From NCBI GenBank assembly GCA_015501585.1, contig JADNRY010000091.1, forward strand, positions 1-64,000: a DNA stretch of 64,000 nucleotides, given 5' to 3'. The notes beneath the pieces were generated by a model. It saw only the letters and a list, made by a program, of their open reading frames with translations, did no database searches and had not been told where the DNA came from. This stretch comes from Rhodocollybia butyracea. Taxonomy: Eukaryota; Basidiomycota; Agaricomycetes; Agaricales; Omphalotaceae. Shown in pieces: positions 44,990-56,800 of this stretch. Every line of letters begins with the position of its first letter. Within the stretch, counting starts at the first letter, position 1. A program made the translations under genes and the position numbers.

Positions 44990-45110
44990 TACATCATGCA
45001 TTATACGGACTGAAACAAGCTAGCTTATCCTGGTGGAAGGAATGTAACGCAGAGTGCAGAGACTGACAGAATCATGTGGAAAGGATCCAAAGGTAATCCT
45101 TTGTTCAGTT
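44990..45110 (+). pseudogene. Ty1/Copia RT fragment, opposite orientation
   Basis: A plus-strand frame reads ALYGLKQASLSWWKEC, the RT motif that precedes the YVDD region in fungal Copia elements. It then hits a TGA and decays. It would belong upstream of the fragment at 41110-41699, but it lies on the other strand. Confidence 0.7.
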
Positions 45111-45436
45111 TACGATAGAAAACGAGGTGCGGGAAGGGAACAGACCTCTACCCAGCCGAGAATCTACTGTATGATATGTCGGACAGCCAAGCCCAAGAGA
45201 AAATGTCTATGTACCTGCTCGAAGTTGGCGGCACAAAATGTGCAGCACTACTGACTTGAATAAACTGTGGCATTAACACGCAAGTGACTGACTGCAAAGT
45301 AGTGGTAACGCTGTAAACGGGAAATTAGCGCTGAATCAATTATAATGGATAACTATAACTGATCGGTCAAATCAAATTACACTAATGGGTTGGAATCAAT
45401 GACTTCGAGGGCTCAGTCTTTAGAAGGGGGAGCTTC

Positions 45437-45997
45437 TGTAAGGTATCAAACCAATTCATGCCAAAAGTAACGAAGGGGACACTCCTAAATCCACATATAT
45501 TACATTGTATACTTGTTTGATTGTTAAGTTACTGCGTCCTCAAGTGTTGCCTAACCTTCTGAATGACTTGGAATGACTCAACAAACCAGATCAGCGGAAC
45601 ATGCGGATATGGCCTGCCTGACCATGTGACTATTTAAATGACTTACATCGAGTCATTATCTCACTTAGGAAGGCTTACCTGTACAAACCATGGTTTACCT
45701 TGAGGATAACACATGTACTATATATATTTAATTACTTAATGATCTCCCATGTAAAAGACTATAAAAGGAGTGGATTATCGATACACCCTTTTTCTTTAGT
45801 CTCTATATTTTGTAACCCAGTACCTACAAGAATTACATTTGTTATCTCGATTCTTTGTGTGAACCACACCTGAGGAATTATCTACTGAGTGAATACAGCA
45901 AGACCCACTTTAATATCACATATATTGAAGGTACGTATTCCCGACGCTTATTGTCACCAATACCCGTATAGTGCACACCAACTCTATACAAAGATAC
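45437..45997 (+). mobile_element. LTR-like sequence with TATA box, end uncertain
   Basis: TGTAAGGTATC follows a purine tract, AGAAGGGGGAGCTTC, as a 3' LTR would follow a polypurine tract. A good TATA box (CTATAAAAGG at 45759-45768) follows. The 3' boundary at TCTATACA is a guess. It may be the 3' LTR of the Copia remnant or the 5' LTR of the downstream chromovirus; no second copy exists in the window. Confidence 0.4.
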
Positions 45998-46119
45998 CCC
46001 CAAAACACCGTAACGTTTAAGTTCTTGTAAGCATTGTCTACCGAGCAGCCCCCAAATCTGTTAGATCGGAAGTATTAATTAAATACGACTGGTTAACAAG
46101 CCTCTTTGTTTGAGACTTG

Positions 46120-49038
46120 TGTAACGCCTCCGCCTCTCCATAATCACCACTGACCGTATCCGGGGATACGGTCATCCTAGACGCCGCCGATAGACCAAAC
46201 GGTCTATCTTATATTCTATTTATTATTAATTATATAATAAATCCGTTACTATAAGTATTGTACAATTACTTAAGAGTCTAGTTAGTCTTTTACACCGTTG
46301 TACACACAATAGTATCCTATTTGTCGTGTTCACCGGTGTTCTTAAGGACTTTGCCCATAGGGCGCGTTATACTTTTTTGAACATCAAAAAAATTACTATT
46401 GTGTGAATAACACAAAGCTATTAGTTTAACAAGCTAAAAACAGTTATACTACCAAGTATAACAACAATTATTCCAACTCACAAGCCCGCTCCATTTTTTC
46501 CGTCCCGCTATATCATTTGCTGTCTCAATGACCTCTCAAAATCAATCAGAGAAGTCATATCGGAGCGTGCGCGATTGCGCACCTTCCATTCGTGGTGACG
46601 TGTCACCACAATCAATCTATTGGACGAACAGTATTCACAAGGGATGACCAAGTCACCCCATCATGTTCCTGTATTCCGACAGGAATACACACCAGTGTCA
46701 GTAACTATACCAACACCCATCTACACATCCCGCATGAGACAGAGTCCCAATGCGGAGGCAGCGTCTCTGACACTGCGAGGTCCCAGGCCATTACCGGTGA
46801 CCAAATCTTGCTCACCACAAAGCGCAGTGAACATTAAAAGTGAACCGAAGTTACCTCGTAACTTCAATCAGGTAGTAGCGATACCACCACAGGAAAGTAC
46901 AATGTACTTCCCTACTGCAAGGGCGCCAATGGTACCCAATATTATTACACCTCCAGTAGTTGTACCAAACACTACTGGAAATCATTCCAGTATGGGACTG
47001 CAACACGGTACCCTTCCGGTAGTTCCTACTACCATATCCATCGCCCCGGCGACACAAAGTGTTGCCCCTCCGGTAGTACACACTACCGTAAGACTGCCCA
47101 TATTGCCGCCCAGCAATGCGCCAGAGCCAAGTTCAATGCCAGTACCAACGGTATTGGCCGAGTTGCAACCACAGCCGCTTCCGTTGGGAGTAGCTAAAGA
47201 TTGGATGAGTCGCATAGCAATTCAACGCCAACATAACACCAGTCCCCGAGATTCGGATTCGCGCCATCTGGGCTTCCCGACCAAATGGTGGGATATAATG
47301 TCGACGGAATACCCGTTGATAAATTGACTACTCCCAGAGAAATCTGGGATTGATTTTACATTCCACCCGCTGAGTCCTTTCCAGGACCAAGCAATAATGC
47401 CGGAGCGGAAGCGCCTAGCAAAAAATCCCGTGAAGGGGGGAGGAAGCACAAGAGTGCTAAATCCAAATGCCGCAAACGCAGGCCATGGTCGGATGAATCA
47501 TCTGACTCTAGTGATACCGAGTCAAATACTGACTCTTCGTCTGATGCCTCTTGGCTATACAAATTTGCTACCCGTAAGGGTAAAATTACTCCTAATGAGC
47601 GCCGTAAAATACTGTGTTCACTTGCATCTAAGATGCGAGAAACAACAGGTGACGACGAACGTCGTTCCCGATGGAAACACAAGGTACACAAAGTGTACCG
47701 TAAACAAATTCGAGATAAGGTAGAGAATCCTATCCCTCCCATTGAGAGCCATAAAGCTCTTAAAGTTCCATCTCCGGAGGTCTATGACGGATCTCCGGAT
47801 GTCGATGTCTTCGAGTGGTGGCTAATGTCACTTCTCCAATGGATGGTAGTCAACCGCATGTGCGGTGACAATTACGATGCTACATGGACTGCTGTGCTTG
47901 GCATGTTTCTAAAGGGCAAAGGCAAAGCCCTTGACTGGTATAACGATGAAGTCGCTGGTATACACCGCACTTTCCTTAAGTGGACATTTGAAGGCGCCAT
48001 CATTGGTGTCTTTGATCGTTGCATCCAAGCAATGACCATTCATCAAGCTGCACGGCAGTTTGACCTTATTGAGTATTCACCCGATATGGGTGTGAGGGAT
48101 TATTATTCCTCACTTACACGATGGGCATCACGGATGCTCCAAACACCGGATGATGCAACAATGCGGAAACGGTTCATTGAGGGATTACCCCTCAATATTA
48201 TCAGGCAACTCACGAACGAGGGGATCGTTCTGGAGTATGCCAAATTAGAAGTGATGGTCAGAGCCGTCACACGCATTGAGGACCACACGGCCCTCACTAA
48301 ATATTATGTCTCTTCTAGGAATAGAGACGATGAACTTGAATCATCAGAACACCCCGATGAGTCGGACACCGAGAACATTAAAAATGTTCTTGAGCCAATC
48401 GAGGAGGACACCTCCTTAAGTATCGGAAAGGATAAACCTTCCGAATGATTTATTGGTTTATTCCGACGCCCAGGTAATATGCCTTACCTGATCACTACTT
48501 ATCCTCAGCCCGGATTCTCACTGAGAATCCTCATTAAGCAATACTCGGAAACTTCCAAGTCTGTGCGTTGAACATTCGGACATTTCCGAATCAAATCATG
48601 CTCTAGTGGTACGCCCCACTATTGTTTGATTCGGACAAGTCCGAAAATCTGATGCGCCGCATCAATTAATCCCGTACTTGATACGGGATCATTCTATGTT
48701 AAACCAAATTAAAAATGGTTTGGATGGTGATGATGTCATTACCATTTTCGATTCACATCCCTGATGTTAATCTGGTGGGGGAGGGTGTAACGCCTCCGCC
48801 TCTCCATAATGACCACTGACCGTATCCGGCAATACGGTCATCCTAGACGCCGCCGATAGACCAAACGGTCTATCTTATCATTCTATTTATTATTAATTAT
48901 ATAATAAATCCGTTACTATAAGTATTGTACAATTACTTAAGAGTCTAGTTAGTCTTTTACACCGTTGTACACACAATAGTATCCTATTTGTCGTGTTCAC
49001 CGGTGTTCTTAAGGACTTTGCCCATAGGGCGCGTTATA
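46120..49038 (+). mobile_element. Gag-only LTR retrotransposon (2.92 kb)
   Basis: Two LTRs, 46120-46371 (252 bp) and 48786-49038 (253 bp), begin TGTAACGCCTCC and end GGGCGCGTTATA, with only about four differences by eye. A 5-bp duplication, acttg, flanks them (46115-46119, 49039-49043). A polypurine tract, GGTGGGGGAGGG, sits just before the 3' LTR. The LTRs end in TA instead of the usual CA. The interior encodes only Gag, so it must rely on enzymes of another element. Confidence 0.88.
46620..48448 (+). pseudogene. Gag of the gag-only LTR element, frameshifted
   Basis: The N-terminal block (46620-47327) is Pro/Ser/Thr/Val-rich and low in complexity. The core (in frame from 47354 to 48448) has a basic/Ser-rich hinge followed by the capsid-like domain: VPSPEVYDGSPDVDVFEWWL, GMFLKGKGKALDWYND, GVRDYYSSLTRWASRM and MRKRFIEGLPLNIIRQLTNE. 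The two blocks are in different frames, separated by a TGA at 47325-47327. The ATG at 46528 is in a third frame, so the true start is unclear. No zinc knuckle is present. Either this copy is mutated or the blocks are linked by recoding. The LTRs are young, so the frameshift may predate the last transposition. Confidence 0.7.
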
Positions 49039-49076
49039 ACTTGACATAATATAGAGACTAAAGCTGTGACTAGAAA

Positions 49077-52000
49077 ATGTCTACTAGAACTGTTACTGGT
49101 GCAAGTACGATACCCAAGCTTCTTTTTACACTCGTACCCCTGGTTCAAATCATCTTATGGCAAATGATAAATGATAGTAATTCTATTAACAATTCTAACC
49201 AAGCACCCAGTCAACCTTCTTTTCCAGAGGGAGGCAGAACACTAGGTGCTATGCCCGGTAATGTATACCCAAATACTCCGTCACATGTTCCGAGATGTCC
49301 CGCATCTACCCCTGTGGCTCGTCCTAATAATCCAATGCAGTCTAATTGGACACCTTCACCTGTGAGACCAACAACTAACTTGGCAACTGAGGGATGGCAT
49401 TATGCTAGCACTCATGGTCCAAGATCACCGTTGGATATGGGTCCAAGTAGATTGGATAGATTGACAGAAGAGTTGGAAGGGTATGGTGAGCTACCAGAGC
49501 ACAGCGGTAGCCCAAATTTATTTTATCGCACATCAGCTGAACAACAGTCAGTGACTCCATTACCAATTCGAACAGGAGACTCAGAACATTTTCCGTCTCT
49601 TAACTCAATAGTGGGACCCACTATGAGGAGGCAGGAAACTCCGGAAACTCCTTCAAACTGATTCACATGGTATCGCGATCAGTTTAGAGCTATTGTGGGC
49701 GAAAGTCCATTAAGAACACCACACCCACAAATAACTAACAGAGAAAATATACCCCAAATTTTAACGCCACCATCAACAGAACCTGCTACAGTAATTGGAC
49801 CGTCGATGATAGCTCAAACTGCTCCTACATGGACAAATCATCAGACACCTCCACCAAATTACCATAGAAGGGCATCTGTACAGAGTAGTGACCAAGTTGA
49901 AATTGCACGGGTTCATCAAGATCAGTTAGTTGCTTTAGGTGAAAGTTGTAGGGAATTACTTCACCGAATTGGAATATCATCACAGAATGGTGATGATTCA
50001 GTAGAAGGGTGGATCCGTAGATTTTTATTAATCACCACTGCAAATCCCAACAACTTAGACTCTGAAGTTGCATTAGCATTAGAAAGGAGGGGAATTAGGG
50101 ATGGGGTTACCAGACTTACGGAATATGCTAACCGCCCTGAATTACGAGGGTTTTATGAGCTACCAGGTAGCCCAAGGAGAAATTCTCATTCTAGTTCCGG
50201 GGGTAGCCATTCACAACAGGTTCAACCTGTACTAAATCCCCCCTTATCTGAGCAACCTAGGTCAGAGTCTGTAAGTACAGGAATTGACAAGATAGTATAT
50301 CCTATAATAAGGAGAAGTACTGGATCTGATTCGGTACGTACAGCAGTAAGTGAAATCTTAGGTACCTATTTCGGAAATCCGGATCGTGTACATCAATCCA
50401 CAGAAAATCTTGAATCCGTACAATCAGCGGTAAGTGATATTCTCGAATCATACTTGGCAAACCCAGACCGCAGATTCCCGGCGCACACTGTCACTTTTTC
50501 AGATTCTTCTATGCACTCCAATGATAGGAGAACTGAGAACAGGGAATCTAGGGAAGTAGTTGTAGTGGAACCTCAGAATAGAAGAGTACTAGAGACCCAA
50601 AGCACAAGTGGAATAGGAAGGGGCAGGAATGTAGCTGCTCACTTCCCAACCCCATTTAATAGGCCTCCTATAGTAATATCTTCTGACTCCATGACATCTC
50701 ACTCCACTGGGGAACCATTTAGTTCTCACTCAAATTCCATTATTGGACCATCACAAGGGGTAAGTATGGATGTTCCAGTAGTGCATGTACCCAGGTATCA
50801 TGACCTTGAGACAAGAGAACAAGATACTCATGGTAACACTCCTTATGCTATTGTGGATCCAGTCCCACGCTATGAGCAACAGGAAGCCCAATCAGCCTCA
50901 GATTTAAGTTCAGCTGGGAGAGTACAACAACTCAATGAGTGGCAGAGGCGTGATGCTGAGGCTCAATGGGCTGTTGGTGATCCCCCAGAAAGAGGAATTC
51001 CAAGGCAAGGGGGACATCAGTATGTTGATAGAAGTGGAATGTGGATGAATAATAGTGCTAGAAGAGGGGGAGGAAGAAATGGTGGCCATACACCACCCAG
51101 AGTCCCACCTCAAAGTGCCATAAGTACTTCTGCATCTAGTTGGCAAGGTATTGGTACAAGACCTCTTCATCAAAGTTGGGGAAATGCAAGGGAAGGAGGA
51201 GGCGGCACACCACCTCCCCTAATGATGGATTTTCCTTGACCTCAGAATCTTCTGCTGATAGGCGTAGGGGAAGGAGTAACCATGTCCCTGTCTCAAATCA
51301 AATTCATCAAAATGAATTACAGACAGCAGGGATTGTTCCACCACCCCCTCTGCCCCCACCTAATGAGACTGATTATATGTCAGCTTCTAACTCTTCAGAT
51401 AGAAGGGGAAGGGCCCATACTTATGGTCTCACACCACATGTCAATGTGGAAATTGATGGGAATGGTACACAAAGGTTGGTGGCCACTGGAAATTCCCGGC
51501 AACCTGTACTGGAGCCAAGTGGAATTAATCCACCGCCCCCACCACCTCGTGGGCGAGGCACTCCAGAGTATGCATCTCCAGAATCATAATGGAGGGGAAG
51601 GAGGAGGTCAATATAATGGACCTCCTGATGGACCCCCAGGAAGACCCCCAGGAGGTTATTATGGCTATGGAAGGGATGGGCGTGATGGGCGTGATGGAAG
51701 AGATGGAAGAGATGCACGAGATGCACGTGATGCACGTCAAATGGAAAATGAGCAAAGGCGAAGAGAGAGTGAGAGTGAGAGAGATAGAGAGCTCACACGT
51801 ACACTCAATTATGAGTCAAAACTTGATATTGCAAAGCCGGAACAATTTTCGGGTACTAACCGTGCAAAATGGAGGCCGTTTGTGGATAAGTGCTTGACAA
51901 TGTTCAAGGCAAAACCCACAATATATGCTGCTGATAAATCTAAAGTAATGTTTGCAACTTCTTACCTTATTGATTCTGTGTATACGTTTTACCAGAATTT

Positions 52001-52913
52001 AATGCGGCGGGAGGAGCAAGGCAACAATGTGCCAGAACTTCTATTCTGGGATCATTTTGTATTAGCCTTTAGCAAACGATTTGGTTTATATGATGAAGTA
52101 TTAACGGCACAATCCAAATTGGACAAGACATACCAACGCACAAATGAACCCTTTGGAGATTATATCATATGGTTTGAGGAGTTCAGCACTAAATGTGAAT
52201 ACAATGATGCTGCCATGAGGTTCCGCTTAATAAAGCAGACCAGATCAGATCTTCGTGAGAAACTGACCAACAGAAGTGGAGGTCTACCAAACACTTATGA
52301 AGAACTGACAGATCACTTGATGGCAGTGGACAATGTTAGAGAATCCTTTACCGATATGGGTCTCTCTGTGGGATCCACCTTTCCAAGAAGGAATGACCAA
52401 ATGGTAAGCACTAACTCAGGTAATACCACTCATCCTACAGGTCAGGGGTCAGGATCTTGGAATGCTGGACCTAGCCCTGGGAACCAGAGTGGAAATTATC
52501 AGAGGGATAATCAGGCTACCGGACGGCGTGCAATGTCAGAGGAAATAAGTACAAGTGAGGAGATAAGTGAGGATGTAGTAAGAGGAGTGAAAGAAGAATT
52601 GAAACCAAGGAGTGAATATCCTAGGGTTCCAACTGAAGTATGGAATCAGTGTTGGAAAGATGGTGTATGCGCACTATGCGAAAGCCCGGAACATAAATAT
52701 TTTGACCATGTCAATGATCTCCGAGGTGGAAAAAATAGAAATGGGGCTATAGGCAGAGCCGCATTCATCGACTATGACAATGATGACCAAGACCCCGAAA
52801 ATCTATTTGTAGAAATTGAAGGGTTTGACCACCCAATTCATATCTCTGACCCAGTATCAAATGGGCCAGTAGGAGATGAAACTGGCGAAAATTCTGGAGG
52901 TTCGGGAAACTGA
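49077..52913 (+). pseudogene. Chromovirus Gag, long low-complexity N-terminus
   Basis: An unusually long Gag of about 1,270 codons. Residues 1-700 or so are Ser/Pro/Arg-rich. A TGA at 49659-49661 and frame changes near 51190 and 51580 break it. A GRDGRDGRDGRDARDARD repeat lies at about 51670-51735. The capsid-like core (51800-52370) reads KLDIAKPEQFSGTNRAKWRP, TMFKAKPTIYAADKSKVMFA, FWDHFVLAFSKRFGLYDEV and FGDYIIWFEEFSTKCEYND. Near the end CWKDGVCALCESPEHKYFDH is a knuckle-like Cys/His motif. Gag ends at a TGA (52911-52913) directly behind a frameshift heptamer. The core resembles the Gag of the element nested at 55774-60464. Confidence 0.75.
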
Positions 52914-52971
52914 ACACCGACTTGCCAGAGCCTCGGGAGCTTACAAGTCGGAGTGATTCCAATGATCCCGA
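52904..52971 (+). promoter_or_regulatory. Programmed -1 ribosomal frameshift signal at the gag/pol junction
   Basis: In gag frame the sequence is tcG GGA AAC TGA, so the heptamer GGGAAAC (52904-52910) fits X XXY YYZ exactly and abuts the stop. Slipping back one base gives GGG AAA CTG and opens the pol frame. After a 6-nt spacer an 8-bp perfect stem follows: CCGACTTG (52917-52924) with CAAGTCGG (52944-52951). Loop bases TCGGGA (52933-52938) can pair with TCCCGA (52966-52971), forming a possible H-type pseudoknot. Confidence 0.72.
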
Positions 52972-54540
52972 ATTTTTGAGAGCCAATAGGGTGGAAAGTG
53001 TTGTAATTAATTCACAATCCGAGGATGCTTTTATTTTACCAGTAAAAATTGAACAGATACACTCACCTTTTTATTTCGCCTTGATAGACTCAGGAGCATC
53101 AAGAGCATTCATAGATATAGCCTTAGCAAACAGCCACCCAGAAAAAATGGAACAGTTGGGAATTCCAATCCCTCTGAAGCTGTTTGATGGGGAATATACC
53201 CCAGTAAAAAAGCCGCACTGGGTTGATCTGTGCTTTTATATTGAAAAGTGGCCGATTTCTGGGCAGCAGCTGTGAAGCGGTTGAGCTCTGTTAATCTCGG
53301 TCTATCTCAGCCTATCTCAGCTCTGCACAGTGTTGGGCTGATGCCCATTTCATTCAATTACGGCTTTCAATACATAAGCTCAGCATGAGTTTTCACTTCC
53401 ATGCTGGGCAGGGCCGAGACTGGCTGAGGTTGGCTGGATTTATATGTTGATCAGCCTGGTGCCCAGAAATCAGCCACTTTTCAATATAAAAGCACAGACA
53501 AACCCAGTGCGACTTCTCACTGGGAATATACCTCTGCAGGTAATATCACACATAAATTCAAAACTAACATTGTATTAGAGAATGGAGAGGTACAACATGT
53601 TACCTTTTTAGTAACTAAGCTTCATCCAGACACTCCCATTGTGCTTGGGCTGCCATGGTTACGAGAATGGAATCCTTTAATTGACTGGAAGAACCTAAAA
53701 ATATCTTTTGAAAAAGGAGTTCAACTTTCAGGAGCCAGAGTGAAGGACATACCTGAGGGTAATACCCCTAAGGTACCAACACCCCGGACAAAGGAAAAAT
53801 TCCGTAAGTATGGATCAGTTCCAACAATAGAAGAAGTGGAAGATGAGGAGATAACAAAAGAGAAAAGAAAGAAAAAATTAACACTGGAGGAACCACTTCT
53901 GTTGAGAGAAGAGGAGGTAGAGATGTACAGACAACAAGGACAAAGACAGAAGGAAGGTACCGAAAAAATAAGCAAAAGCACAGAGAAAATCAACAAGGTA
54001 CCAGTACATCCGAAACCCCAACAGAAAACTCCACATAAAAAAGAACAGAAAGTAAAAGGAGAAAAAAATAAGGTACCAATAGATACAACTCTAAAAAAGG
54101 AGGAAGTAAAAGGTAAAATAAATCCCAAAAAAGGTAAGCAACAAGGTAAAAAGGACCGGCGGGCAAATACAGAAGGGGGGAGGAAGATTGGCCTGGTGGG
54201 AGCCACTACCTTTGCAAAACTTGCACAGTCTGGCTGTTACATTGCATCTCAAACCAGATGGAACTATCTATGAAGAGGAGCAAATGTTGAAGGAGGAACA
54301 AGCAAGACTAGCAGAAGCGGAGGAGGCAAAGCCTAAGCCAGGAGAGGAGGAGAAGAGATATACCCTACCAAACAGGATGGAAGCTGGGTCAAAAGACCAA
54401 GAGTCTTTGGAGAAATTTGTTCCAAAACAATATCATGAGTTTGCAAAAACATTTGCAGCAGGAGAGGCAAAGACATTGCCACAGCACAGACCCTATGATA
54501 TGCACATTGAAACAGAAAATGACCAGCTCCCACCCCAGGA
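52914..54540 (+). pseudogene. Chromovirus protease and Lys/Glu-rich linker, split by a MITE
   Basis: In the -1 frame pol starts as KLNTDLPEPRELTSRSDSND. The retropepsin motif FALIDSGASRAFIDIALANS (about 53070-53130) keeps the Asp-Ser-Gly. The domain is interrupted at 53201 by the MITE; beyond it GNITHKFKTNIVLENGEV and TPIVLGLPWLREWNPLIDW complete the fold. A linker of about 170 residues dominated by Lys and Glu follows (53760-54180). A frameshift near 54240 moves reading to KPDGTIYEEEQMLKEEQ and on to HEFAKTFAAGEAKTLPQHRP, the usual lead into RT. Confidence 0.75.
53201..53523. mobile_element. MULE-type MITE (323 bp) inside the protease
   Basis: Long inverted repeats of about 70 bp start CCAGTRARAARYCGCACTGG and contain CTGTGCTTTTATATTGAAAA. 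They are flanked by a perfect 9-bp duplication, gaatatacc (53192-53200, 53524-53532). A 9-bp duplication with long TIRs is characteristic of Mutator-like elements. Removing it restores the protease frame (DGEYTSAGNITH). Confidence 0.88.
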
Positions 54541-55773
54541 AAATTATATAACATGTCGCAGACTGAATTACACTCACTCAAGGAATATATTGATGACATG
54601 CTGGATAAAGGTTTTATTAGGGCATCAAGTTCACCAATTGGAGCTCCTGTATTGTTTGCAAAAAAGAAAGATGGGAGTTTACGGTTGTGTGTCGACTATA
54701 GGGCATTGAATAAACTCACAAAGAAAAACCGATATCCATTACCCTTGATTGGGAACCTTATTGATCAACTCGGAAAGGCAAAAATATACACCAAGTTAGA
54801 TGTCAGGGTTGGATATAACAATATACGGATAGCAGAAAACCATGAATGGAAAACTGCCTTCCGTACTCGGTACAGTTCTTATGAGTATTTAGTCATGCCA
54901 TTTGGATTAACTAATGCACCTGCAAATTTCCAATACTTCATGAATGATATATTCAGAGACATGGTGGACAACTTTGTGGTAGTCTATCTTGATGATATAC
55001 TGATATTCTCAAACAATGAGAAGGACCATGAAGAACATGTAAGACAAGTACTGCAAAAATTAGAAGAACATGACATATGTGAAACCTGAAAAGTGTGATT
55101 TTCATCAGACATCGGTAGAGTACCTAGGTATGATTGTTTCACCCGAAGGAATTTCTATGGATCCAAAGAAGGTTGAAGCTATTCAAAATTGGCCGACTCC
55201 AGAAAACATGAAAGACTTACAATCATTTTTGGGGTTTGCTAATTTCTATCGGAGATTCATAGACAATTTTTCAGGAATTGTGAAGCCTCTTACTAAATTG
55301 CTGGGGAAGGATGTTAAGTGGGAATGGTCTGAGCGGTGTGCCTCTGTATTTGAACTACTGAAGAAGGCATTCACGGAAGCACCAATTTTACGACACTTTG
55401 ATCCAGAACTACCCATCATTGTGGAGTCGGATGCCTCTGATTTTGCCATTGCTTCAATTATATCGCAAATTGACCCAATTTTGAATGAGATTCATCCCGT
55501 AGCATTCTTTGCGCGTAGTATGATTGCAGCAGAGCTAAATTACAACATCTATGACAAAGAGATGTTAGCCATTGTAGAGTCATTCAAACAGTGGAGGGCA
55601 TATTTAGAAGGATCCAAGTACAAGGTAGAAGTATATTCTGATCATAACAACCTACAGTGGTTCACTACCACCAAACAATTGACACGCCGACAATCTCGTT
55701 GGTCAGAGTTCTTATCAGGTTTTGATTTCCAAATTAACTACCGGCCTGGTAGACTTGGGGCTAAACCCAATGC
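54541..55773 (+). pseudogene. Chromovirus reverse transcriptase and RNase H
   Basis: RT reads [72 protein letters not shown] and [11 protein letters not shown], so all three catalytic Asp residues are present. A one-base frameshift near 55072 separates it from [20 protein letters not shown] and the RNase H domain, where IIVESDASDFAIASIISQ, YNIYDKEMLAIVESFKQW and VEVYSDHNNLQWF are recognisable. The frame is then cut at YRPGRLGAKPNA by the nested LTR element and resumes at 60465. It also begins after a frameshift near 54545. Confidence 0.85.
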
Positions 55774-56617
55774 TGTAAGGATCTAGGCGGAATCCTTCGA
55801 GCGCGGGTTACAAACCTGGAAACCAAAGTGCGGATACGCTCCGTACTTCTGTTGTTCAGCCGAACTGGGAAAGTTGGTTTGAGATGTGAAAGGATGTGAG
55901 TGTAGAACGGTTCCGAAGTGCCTATGGGATGTAAGACTCGTGTCGGGATCGTCCAAGGGACTAATGTAGGGACGGCAGGTCCGTACAGGCGATAGAATGA
56001 ACTTGGCAAGTAAGCCTAAGAGTAGATGAGTTTCCGACTCGAAGGGTAGGACCCACTAAGTGCAAGCGGCTTTGATAGCGATATGAGCGGAAGCGGAAGG
56101 TCAAGCGGTAGCTGACCTGATGCGGCGCAAACAGAGCGGAACCAAATAGATGATAGTAAATTGCAGAGGTTGTGAAAACGATGGAGTGAAGAAACAGAGT
56201 TAAAGAAACAGATAAAGCGAGAAACCGGAACACACAAGGGCACACGAGTCAAGGGGTTAAGCAATATTTCCAATCTACTGTACTTGACATGGTACAGAAC
56301 TATATAAAGGGTACTCAAGGACCGGAGTAGCAATAGGTAATAATCTGAGAGTAGAAAAGACAAGAATAGCCAAAAGAAGTACAAGGGATGAAAGACAATG
56401 ATAAACATAAGCGGAAGCAGCGGGATGAGCATAAAGCATATGTATGATTGTAAGAATGATGGAGAATGGATCGGCGGGATCATAGAAAGTGTACGGTGAA
56501 GGAAATAGTAAGACAGAAGCAAAGCGGAAGTGTATCGGAACCGGAAATGCGGCGGAAGCGGGTTATGTAATGGTAAGCAGGAAACGTCGGCAGTCTGTAT
56601 ATGCCTAGGGCATGACA
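55774..56617 (-). repeat. 3' LTR (minus-strand element), 844 bp
   Basis: First of the identical LTR pair. Short open frames inside it have exact duplicates in the other LTR and are not genes. A diverged fragment of this LTR family lies at 35118-35445. Confidence 0.9.
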
Positions 56618-56800
56618 TTACCCCCCCTTCAAGCTCCGAGCCCGCAAGGAGACGCTAGGCCCAGCATGTAAGTAGTTGAAAACATAAATAAAACATTTAA
56701 GGACATAGATGGCAGGCGCCAATGGAAAAGATAAAATTTGTCGGAACCAAAAGTTGAACAGAAAAAATAGACAAATAGATGAAGTACTCAACGGCGGGTG

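Noticed and set aside
45795..49060. 16-nt inverted match CTTTAGTCTCTATATT / AATATAGAGACTAAAG
   Set aside because: About one such match is expected by chance in a window this size, and it does not extend.
53721..54206. 161-aa antisense frame opposite the Lys/Glu-rich linker
   Set aside because: Its Phe/Ser-rich composition is the expected mirror of AAA/GAA codons.
56016..56618. 200-aa open frame as a gene
   Set aside because: It lies entirely within an LTR and has an identical copy in the other LTR; composition is Leu/Ser-rich and antisense-like.
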